Positions 1 to 7,310 of a stretch of 21,261 nt of DNA are shown here, piece after piece; position 1 is the stretch's first letter; each line of letters starts with the position of its first letter. The position numbers and the translations under genes were made by a program. The notes under the pieces were generated by a model. The model saw nothing but the letters and a program-made list of their open reading frames with translations, did not search any database and was not told the DNA's origin. Source of the stretch: Pseudomonadota bacterium. GTDB lineage: Bacteria > Myxococcota > Myxococcia > Myxococcales > Anaeromyxobacteraceae. The stretch covers positions 1-21,261 of the forward strand of contig JAEZXM010000171.1 in the NCBI GenBank assembly GCA_023419875.1. Reading direction: 5' to 3'.

Positions 1-471
1 TGCCAGGATGCAGACCGCCGCACCCAGCTCGCGCAGCGCGAAGGCGCCCGCCCGCGCCGCCCCGCCGGCTCCGAGGAGGAGCGCCCGCGCGCCCTGCGCG
101 AGCCCCGCCTCCGCGAGCAGCGAACGCGCCGCGGGCGCGTCGGTGTTGACCCCTTCCCAGCCGTCCGCGAGCCGGCGAAGCGTGTTGACCGCGCCGACCT
201 GCGCGCTCACGCCGTCCACGGAGCGGCAGAGCCGGAGCACCGGCTGCTTGTGCGGCACCGTGACGTTGAGCCCCTGGAAACCGAGCGCGTGCGCCCCGCG
301 GAGCGCCTCGTCCAGCCGATCGGGAGCGACCGGCAAGGCCACGTAGACCGCGTCCATCCCGAGCTTCGCGAACGTCGCGGCGTGCATCTGCGGCGAGCGC
401 GAGTGCGACACCGGGTGGCCGACGACGCCGTACAGCGCGGTGGTGCCGGTGATGGCGGGACGCGGGGTCAT
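1..471 (-). CDS. aroE: shikimate dehydrogenase (partial, C-terminus beyond window)
   Basis: This enzyme reduces 3-dehydroshikimate to shikimate with NADPH in the cytoplasmic shikimate pathway. The 157 visible codons show the substrate-domain signature YGVVGHPVSHSRSP (residues 14-27), NVTVPHK (69-75, with the catalytic lysine K75), GAVNTL (93-98), NTD (109-111, with the second catalytic residue D111) and the start of the nucleotide-binding domain, GAGGAA (134-139). The family usually has about 270-290 residues, so roughly the last 120 lie outside the window. The ATG overlaps the aroA stop as ATGA, which implies translational coupling. The residue after NTD is Ala instead of the commoner Gly. 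Identity is secure from these motifs. Confidence 0.93.
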   Translation of the reverse strand, partial: MTPRPAITGTTALYGVVGHPVSHSRSPQMHAATFAKLGMDAVYVALPVAPDRLDEALRGAHALGFQGLNVTVPHKQPVLRLCRSVDGVSAQVGAVNTLRRLADGWEGVNTDAPAARSLLAEAGLAQGARALLLGAGGAARAGAFALRELGAAVCILA

Positions 472-1796
472 CGGGCGCCGCGCTCCCGAGGCCCGCCGGC
501 CGTCGAGGTCCGACCGGCGAGCGAGTCGAGGAGGTCGAAGAACGAGGGGAAGCTCGTCGCCACGCAGGCGACGTCGTCGAGCACGACCTCCTCGGTGAGC
601 CCGGCGAAGAGCTGGGCCACGGCCATCGACATCGCGATCCGGTGGTCGAGCCGGGTGCGGACCGTGACGCCGCGGAGCCGTGTCGGGCCGGTGATCGCGC
701 AGCCGTCGTCGAAGAGCTCGATCGTGGCGCCCGCCGCGGTGAGTGTCTCGCCCATGGCGGCGAGACGGTCCGACTCCTTCACCCGGAGCTCGCGCGCGTC
801 CTTGATGATCGTCCGGCCGCGCGCCTGGGTGGCGAGGACCATGAGCACCGGCAGCTCGTCGATGAGGCGGGGGACGAGCGGGCCGCCGATCTCGGTCGCG
901 ACGAGGTCCTTCGCGCGCACCGTCACCTCGGCGCGCGCCTCGCCGGCGATGACGCGCTCCCCCGCCACGACGACCTCGGCGCCCATGGCCGCGAGCACGT
1001 CGAGGAGCCCGGTTCGCGTCGGGTTCACGCCCAGGTTCCGGACGGTCACCGAGGAGCCCGGGAGCCCCGCGGCGCCGCAGAGGAAGAACGCGGCCGAGGA
1101 GATGTCCCCGGGGACGTCCACGCGCGTGCCGCGCGGCCGCGACGGGGAGACGGTCACGGCGAGCCCGTCCACCTTCACCGGGACGCCCATGCCGAGGAGC
1201 ATCCGCTCGGTGTGATCGCGCGAGCGCTCGGGCTCGACCACCGTCGTCTCGCCCTCGGCGCGCAGGCCGGCGAGGAGGATGGCCGACTTCACCTGCGCGC
1301 TCGCCACCTCCTGCACGAACCGCGTGCCGCGGAGCGGGCCGCCCCGGACGACGAGCGGCGGGAGGCGGTCGCCGTCGCGCGCGGTGAGGTTCGCGCCCAT
1401 CCGGCGGAGCGGCTCGATGACCCGCCGCATGGGCCGCCGCCGCAGCGACGCGTCGCCGGTCAGGACCGCGAGGCCCGGCACGCCGGAGAGGACGCCGGCG
1501 AGGAGTCGCAGGCTCGTCCCCGAGTTCCCGCAGTCGATGACGTCGCCCGGCTCGCAGAGCGCCTCGGGTGGGGAGACCACGAGCTCCGCGCCCTCCTCGC
1601 GGACGGTCGCGCCGAGCGCCTCGACCGCCCTCCGCGTCGAGCGCACGTCCTCCGCGTCGAGGATGCCGGTCACCCGCGTCTCGCCCTCGGCGAGGGCGCC
1701 GAAGAGGAGGCTCCGGTGCGAGACCGACTTGTCGCCGGGGACGGTCACGGTCCCGCGGAGCGGCCCCTCGCGGCGGCAGGTGAGCGGGCCGTTCAC
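468..1796 (-). CDS. aroA: 3-phosphoshikimate 1-carboxyvinyltransferase (EPSP synthase)
   Basis: EPSP synthase transfers the enolpyruvyl group of PEP to shikimate-3-phosphate, the step before chorismate synthase. At 442 residues it has normal length. Visible motifs are PGDKSVSHRS (20-29), NSGTSLRLL (91-99), RRRPM (119-123), SAQVKSAILLAGL (166-178), KESDRLA and LDHRIAMSMAV near the C-terminus. SAQVKSA is the form known from class II enzymes (for example CP4). The glycine of NSGT, which is alanine in CP4, is kept as Gly here, so no statement on inhibitor tolerance can be made. The start is GTG and overlaps the tyrA stop (GTGA); the stop overlaps the aroE start (ATGA). It is the middle gene of an aroH-tyrA-aroA-aroE cluster. 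Confidence 0.96.
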   Translation of the reverse strand: MNGPLTCRREGPLRGTVTVPGDKSVSHRSLLFGALAEGETRVTGILDAEDVRSTRRAVEALGATVREEGAELVVSPPEALCEPGDVIDCGNSGTSLRLLAGVLSGVPGLAVLTGDASLRRRPMRRVIEPLRRMGANLTARDGDRLPPLVVRGGPLRGTRFVQEVASAQVKSAILLAGLRAEGETTVVEPERSRDHTERMLLGMGVPVKVDGLAVTVSPSRPRGTRVDVPGDISSAAFFLCGAAGLPGSSVTVRNLGVNPTRTGLLDVLAAMGAEVVVAGERVIAGEARAEVTVRAKDLVATEIGGPLVPRLIDELPVLMVLATQARGRTIIKDARELRVKESDRLAAMGETLTAAGATIELFDDGCAITGPTRLRGVTVRTRLDHRIAMSMAVAQLFAGLTEEVVLDDVACVATSFPSFFDLLDSLAGRTSTAGGPRERGAR

Positions 1797-2386
1797 GGGC
1801 GCTGCTCCCCGGCGACCGGCACGGCCTCGGGCGCGCCGGCGTCGTTCTCGGCGGCGGTGCAGAGCCGCACCTGCGCGCCGAGCGCGGCGTGCAGGGCGGA
1901 CACCCGCCGGATCGGCCCGGGATCACCCTCCGTGCACACGGCCACGGTGCCTCCGATCCAGCCGTCGTCGCGGGCGCCGTCGTAGCCCCCCGGCCCACCG
2001 AACAGCGGGTGCGCGCCCACGAAGGCGACGCCCGGGCGGACCCGCTCCCGTGCGCGGGCGACCACGCCCTGCTTCGTGCGGCCCACGTCGCTGAGGATCG
2101 CGCCGTCCTTCATGTGCATCGAGACCGGCTCGAGGAGCCCCTCGATGGTGCCGACCGGCGTGCACAGCACGACCAGGTCGCACGCGGCGAGCGCGGGGCC
2201 CGGCGCGGCGAGCGCCTCGTCGGCGACACGCTCCCGCACCGCGCGGGCGCGGATCTCCTCACGCGGCTCGACGGCCACGATGCGTGCGCCCGGCGCCACG
2301 CGGCGCACGGACCTGGCCAGCGAGGCGCCCATGAAGCCCAGGCCGACGATGCCGAGCGTTCCGGGAACCGCGGTCGTTGCTGTCAT
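1793..2386 (-). CDS. tyrA: prephenate/arogenate dehydrogenase, short form lacking the C-terminal helical domain
   Basis: This is an NAD(P)-dependent oxidative decarboxylase on the tyrosine branch. The 197 residues from the chosen ATG (MTATTAVPG) hold a Rossmann fold with GLGFMG (15-20), the loop CTPVGT, and GAHPLFGG with the histidine H126 expected at the active site. The layout resembles the dehydrogenase half of E. coli TyrA (HPMFGP). TyrA proteins usually have about 280 residues; this one ends near the point where the helical dimerisation domain should begin (TAAEND, corresponding to the usual EHD). The next gene starts inside its stop codon, so no space remains for the missing domain. An in-frame start 54 bp upstream exists, but it would run into aroH. 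It may be a minimal enzyme or a decayed one. Confidence 0.8.
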   Translation of the reverse strand: MTATTAVPGTLGIVGLGFMGASLARSVRRVAPGARIVAVEPREEIRARAVRERVADEALAAPGPALAACDLVVLCTPVGTIEGLLEPVSMHMKDGAILSDVGRTKQGVVARARERVRPGVAFVGAHPLFGGPGGYDGARDDGWIGGTVAVCTEGDPGPIRRVSALHAALGAQVRLCTAAENDAGAPEAVPVAGEQRP

Positions 2387-2399
2387 GCGCCCCACCGCC

Positions 2400-2753
2400 T
2401 CATGGCTTCCGGTGCAGGTCGGGCCGCAGCGCCTCCGCACCCCGCAGGTAAACGTGGTTTCGCGGCCCGTCCGAGTCGATGTGGACGAGCACCCGGATGA
2501 CGCGGGGCATCGACCCGGGGACCGGGATCTCCTGCGAGCAGATCATCGGCACCGCGCCCCAGCCGCCGGCGCGCGCGGCGCGCGCCGGGAAGTCGGCGTC
2601 CAGGTCGCGGGTCACGGTGAAGATGGCCCAGACGATGTCCGCCGGCTGGATCCGGTTCCGCCCGCAGATCTCCCGGCACATCTCGACCACGGCGTCCTCG
2701 ATGGCCTCGACGGTGTTCGAGCTGACCTGGGTGGCCCCGCGGATGCCTCGCAT
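2400..2753 (-). CDS. aroH: chorismate mutase, monofunctional AroH type
   Basis: This enzyme rearranges chorismate to prephenate, the substrate of the TyrA product encoded next. The 117-residue length and sequence match the AroH class known from Bacillus subtilis: RGIRGAT at 2-8 (active-site Arg R5), FPARAAR (R61), VPMICSQE (68-75, with C72 and E75), IRVLV (R87), HVYL (100-103, with Y102) and ALRPDL near the end. All active-site positions I can align are present, so the enzyme should be active. This all-beta trimeric class differs from the helical AroQ mutases. It is the first gene of the aro cluster, has a promoter candidate directly upstream, and is separated from tyrA by 13 bp. Confidence 0.94.
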   Translation of the reverse strand: MRGIRGATQVSSNTVEAIEDAVVEMCREICGRNRIQPADIVWAIFTVTRDLDADFPARAARAGGWGAVPMICSQEIPVPGSMPRVIRVLVHIDSDGPRNHVYLRGAEALRPDLHRKP

Positions 2754-2765
2754 GGTGGACTGGTG

Positions 2766-2794
2766 ACTTTACGAAAGCGAGGATGCAGTGTCCA
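2766..2794 (-). promoter_or_regulatory. sigma70-type promoter candidate for aroH-tyrA-aroA-aroE
   Basis: On the minus strand TGGACA (2794-2789) and TAAAGT (2771-2766) are separated by exactly 17 bp, giving 5/6 and 4/6 matches to the -35 and -10 consensus. It lies in the 70-bp gap between the CitE-like gene and aroH. Only 12 bases separate the -10 box from the aroH ATG, so the predicted leader would be about 6 nt and has no Shine-Dalgarno sequence. This is motif reading only. Confidence 0.45.
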
Positions 2795-2823
2795 CGCCGG
2801 GTTGAGCCCCTGCCGGGCTGCGC

Positions 2824-3687
2824 TCACCCGCGCTCGATCAGCTCCGCGAGCCTGAGCACCCGCTGCGCGTCGGCGACGTGCAGCGCCTCCACCAGCCGCC
2901 CGTCCACCACCGTGACGCCGCGCCCCTCCGCCAGCGCCTGGGCGTGGGCGGCGACGATCCGGCGCGCCGACTCGAGCTGCTCCGCCGTCGGCGCGAAGAT
3001 CCGGTTCGCGGGCTCGAGCTGCGAGGGGTGGATGACGGTCTTTCCGTCGAAGCCCAGCTCGCGTCCCTGCCGGCAGGCCGCCTCGAATCCCGCCGCGTCG
3101 CCGAGGCCGAGGAAGACGCCGTCGAGCGCGGCGAGGCCGTTCGCCCGGGCGGCGAGCAGGACGAGGGAGAGGCTCGCCAGGACCTCGGCACGCCCCGCCG
3201 TGTGCACCGCCCGCAGCTCCTTCACGAGGTCGCTCGTCCCGGCGAGGAGGCAGGCGATGCGCGGGCTCGCCTCCGCGATCTCGCGGGCGGCGAGCACGCC
3301 GCGCGGCGTCTCGATCATCACCCAGAGCGCGAGCGACGCCGGCGCGCCGGCGCGGGTGAGCGCCTCGGCCGCGGCGCGGACCCCCTCGGCCGACTCGACC
3401 TTCGGGAGGCAGACGGCGTCGATCGAGGCGGACGCGGCGGCGGAGAGGTCGTCGTCGTGCCACGGCGTGCCGGCGCCGTTCACCCGCAGGACGCGCTCCG
3501 GACGCCAGCCGTCGGCGGCGAGGGCCGCGACGGCCAGCCCGCGCGCCGCGTCCTTGGCCGGCGGCGCCACGCCGTCCTCCAGGTCGACGATCACCACGTC
3601 GGCGGGGAGCGCCCGGGCCTTCTCGAGCGCCCGGGGGTTCGACGCCGGGACGTAGAGCGCGCTGCGGCGCGGCCGGTCCGCCCACAT
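2824..3687 (-). CDS. HpcH/HpaI aldolase / citrate lyase beta-like (CitE-like) protein
   Basis: Members of this TIM-barrel family cleave or form C-C bonds of acyl-CoA esters (citryl-CoA, malyl-CoA) or act as (3S)-malyl-CoA thioesterases, using Mg2+. The 287 residues show RSALYVPASN (8-17), DVVIVDLEDGV (30-40, with the conserved acidic pair), RVNG (68-71), MIETPRGV (124-131, with metal ligand E126), AGTSDL (149-154, with metal ligand D153) and GKTVIHPSQL. No citrate lyase alpha or gamma subunit gene is adjacent, so a stand-alone CitE-like role is more likely than true citrate lyase. The exact CoA substrate cannot be read from sequence. The ATG begins 4 bp after the stop of the HIT gene, so the two are probably cotranscribed. 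Confidence 0.85.
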   Translation of the reverse strand: MWADRPRRSALYVPASNPRALEKARALPADVVIVDLEDGVAPPAKDAARGLAVAALAADGWRPERVLRVNGAGTPWHDDDLSAAASASIDAVCLPKVESAEGVRAAAEALTRAGAPASLALWVMIETPRGVLAAREIAEASPRIACLLAGTSDLVKELRAVHTAGRAEVLASLSLVLLAARANGLAALDGVFLGLGDAAGFEAACRQGRELGFDGKTVIHPSQLEPANRIFAPTAEQLESARRIVAAHAQALAEGRGVTVVDGRLVEALHVADAQRVLRLAELIERG

Positions 3688-3691
3688 GACG

Positions 3692-4036
3692 CTATCCCGG
3701 CGGCCAGGCCATGGCCCGGCCGCCCAGCACGTGGACGTGGATGTGGAAGACCGTCTGCCCGGCGCCCCGGTTGGTGTTCACGACCGCGCGCCAGCCGTCC
3801 TGGGCGATCCCGCGGTCGGCGGCGAGCTTCGCAGCCACGCGGAGGAGCTTGCCGGCGATGACGTCGTCCGCCGGCGAGAGGTCGTTCAGCGTCGGGACGT
3901 GCTTCTTCGGGATGACGAGCAGGTGCGTCGGCGCCTGGGGGTTGATGTCCTCGAAGGCGACCGTGTCGTCGTCCTGGTGGACGAGCTTGGCCGGGATCTG
4001 GCCGGCGACGAGCTTGCAGAACAGGCAGTCGGGCAT
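3692..4036 (-). CDS. HIT-family (HINT-type) nucleotide hydrolase
   Basis: Histidine-triad proteins of the HINT branch hydrolyse nucleoside phosphoramidates and acyl-adenylates in the cytoplasm. The 114-residue length is typical. The triad reads HIHVHV (98-103), with H98, H100 and H102. Cysteines C4 and C7 together with H46 look like the zinc-binding set found in many HINT proteins. IPKKHVPTLNDL and VNTNRGAGQTVFH are standard family segments. The start has a strong ribosome binding site. It lies between dtd and the CitE-like gene; HINT and D-aminoacyl-tRNA deacylase both act on aminoacylation by-products, which may explain their proximity (inference). Confidence 0.93.
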   Translation of the reverse strand: MPDCLFCKLVAGQIPAKLVHQDDDTVAFEDINPQAPTHLLVIPKKHVPTLNDLSPADDVIAGKLLRVAAKLAADRGIAQDGWRAVVNTNRGAGQTVFHIHVHVLGGRAMAWPPG

Positions 4037-4042
4037 GGGAGT

Positions 4043-4051
4043 TCACCTCCG
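4043..4051 (-). promoter_or_regulatory. strong ribosome binding site for the HIT gene
   Basis: The minus strand reads CGGAGGTGA, 8 of 9 bases matching the full anti-SD complement, with GGAGG 9 nt before the ATG at 4036. It fixes the HIT start and lies just after the dtd stop. Most other genes in this window have weak or no SD sequence. Confidence 0.75.
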
Positions 4052-4061
4052 GTGGAGCGGG

Positions 4062-4511
4062 TCAGAAGTTCTTGCGGGTGTCGAGCAGGATCGTCACCGG
4101 CCCGTCGTTCACGAGCTCGACCTCCATGTGCGCGCCGAAGACGCCGGTGCCGACGGGAAGGCCGCGGGATCGGAGGTGGCCGCCGACCGCCTCGTACAGG
4201 GCGTTCGCCTCCTCGGGCGGCGCGGCGTCGCTGAAGCCGGGGCGGTTCCCCTTCCGCGCGTCGCCGAGCAGCGTGAACTGCGAGACGACGACGACGCCGC
4301 CGCCCACGTCCGAGACCGAAAGGTTCATCTTCCCCACGGCGTCCTCGAAGATGCGCAGCGCGGCGAGCTTGTCGGCCATGGCGCGGGCGTCGTCCGGACC
4401 GTCGCCCTTCGCGACCCCGAGGAGGACGAGGAGCCCGCGGCCGACCGCGCCGGTCGCCTTCCCCTCGACGCGGACCTCCGCGCGCGAGACCCGCTGGACC
4501 ACCGCCCGCAT
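4062..4511 (-). CDS. dtd: D-aminoacyl-tRNA deacylase
   Basis: DTD removes D-amino acids (and mischarged glycine) from tRNA, a translation proofreading step. The chosen ATG gives MRAVVQRVSRAEV, the standard N-terminus of the family, and 149 residues, the usual length. The two signature motifs are intact: SQFTL (77-81) and NDGPVT (135-140), which contains the Gly-cisPro pair that reads substrate chirality. An open frame continues upstream of this ATG, but that part has no family similarity and lies in the divergent intergenic region. It is the first gene of the minus-strand run that continues into the HIT and CitE-like genes. Confidence 0.95.
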   Translation of the reverse strand: MRAVVQRVSRAEVRVEGKATGAVGRGLLVLLGVAKGDGPDDARAMADKLAALRIFEDAVGKMNLSVSDVGGGVVVVSQFTLLGDARKGNRPGFSDAAPPEEANALYEAVGGHLRSRGLPVGTGVFGAHMEVELVNDGPVTILLDTRKNF

Positions 4512-4622
4512 GACCGTGGGATCGCACGCGGGGAGGCTCGGATCAACTCGAAGTTCGGGCGTTCCTCGGTCCAGCGTTCGCCTTCCGGGTCGGTCCTCAC
4601 CCCGCGGGGGGCGAGTGGCGTT

Positions 4623-4636
4623 GCCCGATCTCGGGC
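4623..4636. promoter_or_regulatory. small palindrome between dtd and the lipoprotein gene
   Basis: GCCCGA and TCGGGC form 6-bp arms around TC, 33 bp before the lipoprotein ATG, in the divergent gap 4512-4668. It could be an operator or a chance GC-rich palindrome. The rest of the gap shows no convincing promoter. Confidence 0.25.
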
Positions 4637-4668
4637 GGCTGCGTTTCCTTGATCGTGGAGGGGACATC

Positions 4669-5082
4669 ATGACCCCGAGGAAGCTGCGATGGGTGGGCCT
4701 CGCCCTGGTGCTGGGGGCCGCGGGGTGCGGGGACGACGGGATCGATCGTGATGTCGAGGACCTCGTCACGATCACGCAGGGAATCTACGGCCAGGTCACG
4801 TCCACGAACGACGTTGGGGACGTGGAGACGAGATACCTTCCCGGCTTCGAGATCGACGTGTTCCCGGTTCCACCTATCTTCCCCGCACCCGATGACGAGC
4901 ACGGCGTCCCCGTCGCCACGACGGAGTCGGGCGCGCGCGCGTTCTACGAGGTCGCGCTGGATCCCGGCGATTACGTGGTGTGCACGTTCTTCGGGCGGTG
5001 CATCGACATCACCGTGCTCGAGGGCGCGCTCATGCGGCTCGACTACTCCTTCAGCATCGCTCCCGGCTGGTTCTTTCCCTGA
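4669..5082 (+). CDS. small predicted lipoprotein with a beta-sandwich-like domain, function unknown
   Basis: The 137-residue product starts MTPRKLRWVGLALVLGAAGC: a short basic n-region, a hydrophobic core and a lipidation cysteine at C20 in an imperfect lipobox (Ala at -3 instead of Leu). Acidic residues follow, compatible with outer-membrane sorting. The mature part contains GIYGQVTS, YEVALDPGDYVVC and a closing MRLDYSFSI, a pattern seen in carboxypeptidase-regulatory/transthyretin-like domains. C105 and C111 could form a disulfide (inference). The ATG is preceded by GTGGAGGGGACATC, a good ribosome binding site. The gene stands alone, divergent from dtd and 154 bp before fhs. I recognise no named family; its codon use is somewhat less GC-extreme than that of its neighbours. 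Confidence 0.75.
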   Translation: MTPRKLRWVGLALVLGAAGCGDDGIDRDVEDLVTITQGIYGQVTSTNDVGDVETRYLPGFEIDVFPVPPIFPAPDDEHGVPVATTESGARAFYEVALDPGDYVVCTFFGRCIDITVLEGALMRLDYSFSIAPGWFFP

Positions 5083-5159
5083 GAGACCCGGTCTCACGGG
5101 AATCGTTTGACGTTCCATGTCCGGCGCGCAGCAAGTGCGCCGTGCGCACAATCTCGCTG

Positions 5160-5177
5160 CCATCGGTCACCCGATGG
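5160..5177 (+). promoter_or_regulatory. hairpin upstream of fhs
   Basis: CCATCGG and CCGATGG form a perfect 7-bp stem with the tetraloop TCAC, 60 bp before the fhs start. No T-run follows, so it is not a classic terminator. It may be a leader structure of fhs or a weak end point for the lipoprotein transcript. I could not match this region to the ZTP riboswitch often found before fhs. Confidence 0.35.
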
Positions 5178-5236
5178 ACGGCGGCCCACGCGGTGGCGCA
5201 CAATCGGCGGATTCGCGCGCAGCGCGGGAGGTCACC

Positions 5237-6901
5237 GTGGGCCCATCGACCAACGGGGTGGACAGGAATGGTCTCCGCTCGATCGAGCGGATCGGCGCGG
5301 AGCTCGGGCTCCTGCCGGACGAGATCGAGCCCTACGGCCGCTACGCCGCCAAGATCGCTCCCGAGGCCGGCGCCCGGCTCGTCTCCGCGCCCCAGGGCAA
5401 GCTCGTCCTCGTCACCGCGATCACGCCGACGCCGGCGGGCGAGGGGAAGACGACCACCGCCGTCGGGCTCGTGGACGCGCTCCGGAAGCTCGGCGCGCGC
5501 GCGGCGTTGACGCTCCGGCAGCCGTCGCTCGGGCCCGTGTTCGGGATGAAGGGCGGGGGCGGCGGCGGCGGGCGCGCCCAGGTCGCGCCCAACGAGGTCC
5601 TGAACCTCCACCTCACCGGCGACCTCCACGCCGTGGCCGCGGCCCACAACCTCGGCGCCGCCATGCTCGACAACCACCTCGCGCGCGGCAACGCCCTGGG
5701 GATCGCGACCGAGACCATCCGCTGGCCCCGGACGCTCGACATGAACGACCGCGTGCTCCGGAACGTGCGGATCGGTCGGGGCGGCAAGGAGGACGGGCCC
5801 GAGCGCGACGGCGAGTTCATCATCACCGCCGCCTCCGAGGTCATGGCGGTCCTGGCGCTCGCCACCGACCTCGCCGACCTGCGCGCGCGGCTCGCCCGGA
5901 CCGTGGTCGCCCGGCGCGCCGACGGCGCGCCGGTGACGCTCGGGGACCTCAAGGCCGCCGGGGCGATGACCGCGCTCCTCGTCGACGCCGTGAAGCCCAA
6001 CCTCATGCAGACGCTCGAGGGGTCGCCGGTGCTCGTGCACGCGGGACCCTTCGGCAACGTCGCCCACGGGAACAGCTCGATCATCGCCGACCGGCTCGCC
6101 CTCCGCCTCGCCGACCTGGTCGTGACCGAGGCCGGCTTCGCCTCGGACCTCGGCGGTGAGAAGTTCTTCGACATCAAGTGCCGCGTGGGCGGGCTCCGCC
6201 CCTCGGCCGCCGTGGTCGTCGCCACCGTGCGGGCCCTGCGCTGCCATGGCGGCGGCGACGTGAAGACCACCGATCTCGAGGCCGTCCGCCGGGGCTGCGC
6301 GAACCTCGTCCGCCACATCGGGATCCTCCGGACGTTCGGGGTGCCGGCGGTGGTCGCGCTGAACGCCTTCCCCACCGACACCGAGGCCGAGCGGGCCGCG
6401 GTCCGGGAGGCGGCGCTCGGCGCCGGCGCCCGCGCCTTCGCCGTCTCGAGCCACTACTCCGACGGCGGCGCCGGCGCGCTCGCACTCGGCCGCGAGGTGA
6501 TGGCCGCCGCGAAGGAGGGCGCGCCGCGCTTCGGGTTCCTCTACCCGGACGAGGCCCCGCTCCGGGAGAAGGTCGAGGCGATCGCCACGCGCGTCTACGG
6601 CGCCTCGGGCGTCGACTGGGCCCGCAGCGCGGCGGCGGACATGGAGGAGCTCGAGCGGCTCGGCTTCGGCCGGCTGCCGGTCTGCATGGCGAAGAGCCAC
6701 CTCTCGATCTCGCACGACCCCGCGCTGGGCCCCAACCCCACCGACTTCCGCCTCCCCGTCCGCGAGGTCCGCCTCGCCGCCGGCGCCGGCTTCGTGACCG
6801 TGCTGAACGGCGCGATCCGCCTCATGCCCGGCCTCCCCACGCGCCCGTCCGCGGAGGACATCGACGTGGATGCGGAGGGGAGGATCACGGGGTTGCGGTG
6901 A
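5237..6901 (+). CDS. fhs: formate--tetrahydrofolate ligase
   Basis: Fhs makes 10-formyl-tetrahydrofolate from formate, THF and ATP in one-carbon metabolism. The GTG start at 5237 is preferred: it follows GGGAGGT at close spacing and gives 554 residues, the family norm. The frame is open back to an ATG at 5117, but the added 40 residues look non-coding. Motifs: the P-loop PTPAGEGKTTT (64-74), RQPSLGPVFGMKGG, NLHLTGDLHAV, AAHNLGAAMLDNH, DMNDRVLR, GPFGNVAHGNSS and the C-terminal MPGLPTRPSAEDIDVD. The glycine-rich loop after MKGG is all Gly then Arg, where many relatives have AAGGGY, a mild divergence. No other folate gene is adjacent. Confidence 0.96.
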   Translation: MGPSTNGVDRNGLRSIERIGAELGLLPDEIEPYGRYAAKIAPEAGARLVSAPQGKLVLVTAITPTPAGEGKTTTAVGLVDALRKLGARAALTLRQPSLGPVFGMKGGGGGGGRAQVAPNEVLNLHLTGDLHAVAAAHNLGAAMLDNHLARGNALGIATETIRWPRTLDMNDRVLRNVRIGRGGKEDGPERDGEFIITAASEVMAVLALATDLADLRARLARTVVARRADGAPVTLGDLKAAGAMTALLVDAVKPNLMQTLEGSPVLVHAGPFGNVAHGNSSIIADRLALRLADLVVTEAGFASDLGGEKFFDIKCRVGGLRPSAAVVVATVRALRCHGGGDVKTTDLEAVRRGCANLVRHIGILRTFGVPAVVALNAFPTDTEAERAAVREAALGAGARAFAVSSHYSDGGAGALALGREVMAAAKEGAPRFGFLYPDEAPLREKVEAIATRVYGASGVDWARSAAADMEELERLGFGRLPVCMAKSHLSISHDPALGPNPTDFRLPVREVRLAAGAGFVTVLNGAIRLMPGLPTRPSAEDIDVDAEGRITGLR

Positions 6902-6932
6902 GCGATGTCGCGTGAGCTGCACGCGTGGTCGC

Positions 6933-7166
6933 CTACCGCGGGACGACGGATGAACCCGGGGGCAGGTTCCCGATCTGTCGCCAGAGCCGCGCGTGCCCGA
7001 CGAGGTGCTGGTTGCGGTCCAGCACCGAGGTGTTGGCGACCGTCGTGCTCCCTCCGAGGATCAGCGGCTGCGTCCAGTGGAGGTGCTGGTCCGGGGAGAC
7101 CTGCGGCAGACGCACGGCAGCGGTCCACGCGACAGCTCGTCCTTCGACAGGCTCAGGACGAGCGGG
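6933..7166 (-). pseudogene. probable C-terminal remnant of an unidentified gene
   Basis: The minus-strand frame from 7166 to the TAG at 6933 reads like real protein (AVAWTAAVRLPQVSPDQ, then HLHWTQPLILGGSTTVAN, ending LPPGSSVVPR). Its third codon positions are nearly all G or C, with balanced amino acids including W, N, H and Q, unlike the Arg-rich shadows nearby. There is no ATG and no ribosome binding site; the first possible start is a GTG at 7115. At its 5' side the frame runs straight into the REP hairpin at 7135-7163 (peptide PARPEPVEG) and stops at 7167. This looks like a gene tail left after its upstream part was lost or displaced by the repeat. I do not recognise the parent family. 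Confidence 0.4.
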
Positions 7167-7232
7167 CTATCGAAGCGAACTTCGCGACCAGAAGCGCATC
7201 CCCTCGCCCTTCGACAGGCTCAGGGCGAGCGG
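7135..7232 (+). repeat. paired REP-type hairpin unit, copy A
   Basis: Two hairpins in the same orientation: GCTCGTCCT/AGGACGAGC (7135-7143 with 7155-7163) and CTCGCCCT/AGGGCGAG (7203-7210 with 7222-7229). Each has the 11-nt loop TCGACAGGCTC, and they are separated by about 39 nt. Their size, pairing and position between genes fit REP/REPIN-type elements; no RAYT transposase gene is in the window. The first 31 bases are identical to the start of copy B. Confidence 0.8.
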
Positions 7233-7310
7233 ACGGTCGAACCAGTCCTCACGCCGCAAGCGCGGCTCCCGCAGATCTGCATCCGCGACACACGCGCAGC
7301 AGCCGCCGGA

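Noticed and set aside
2387..2440. Upstream extension of tyrA to 2440
   Set aside because: The added 18 residues overlap aroH and precede the natural N-terminal beta strand of the Rossmann fold.
5117..5236. Longer fhs start at ATG 5117 adding 40 residues
   Set aside because: The extension has no family similarity; the GTG at 5237 has a proper ribosome binding site and gives the usual length.
5083..5236. ZTP (pfl) riboswitch before fhs
   Set aside because: Only a single 7-bp hairpin is visible; I could not find the conserved pfl sequence blocks.
5051..6922. 623-codon open frame antisense to fhs
   Set aside because: High GC keeps antisense frames open; the translation is rich in His/Arg/Gly/Glu with no family motifs, while the fhs strand has all of its motifs.
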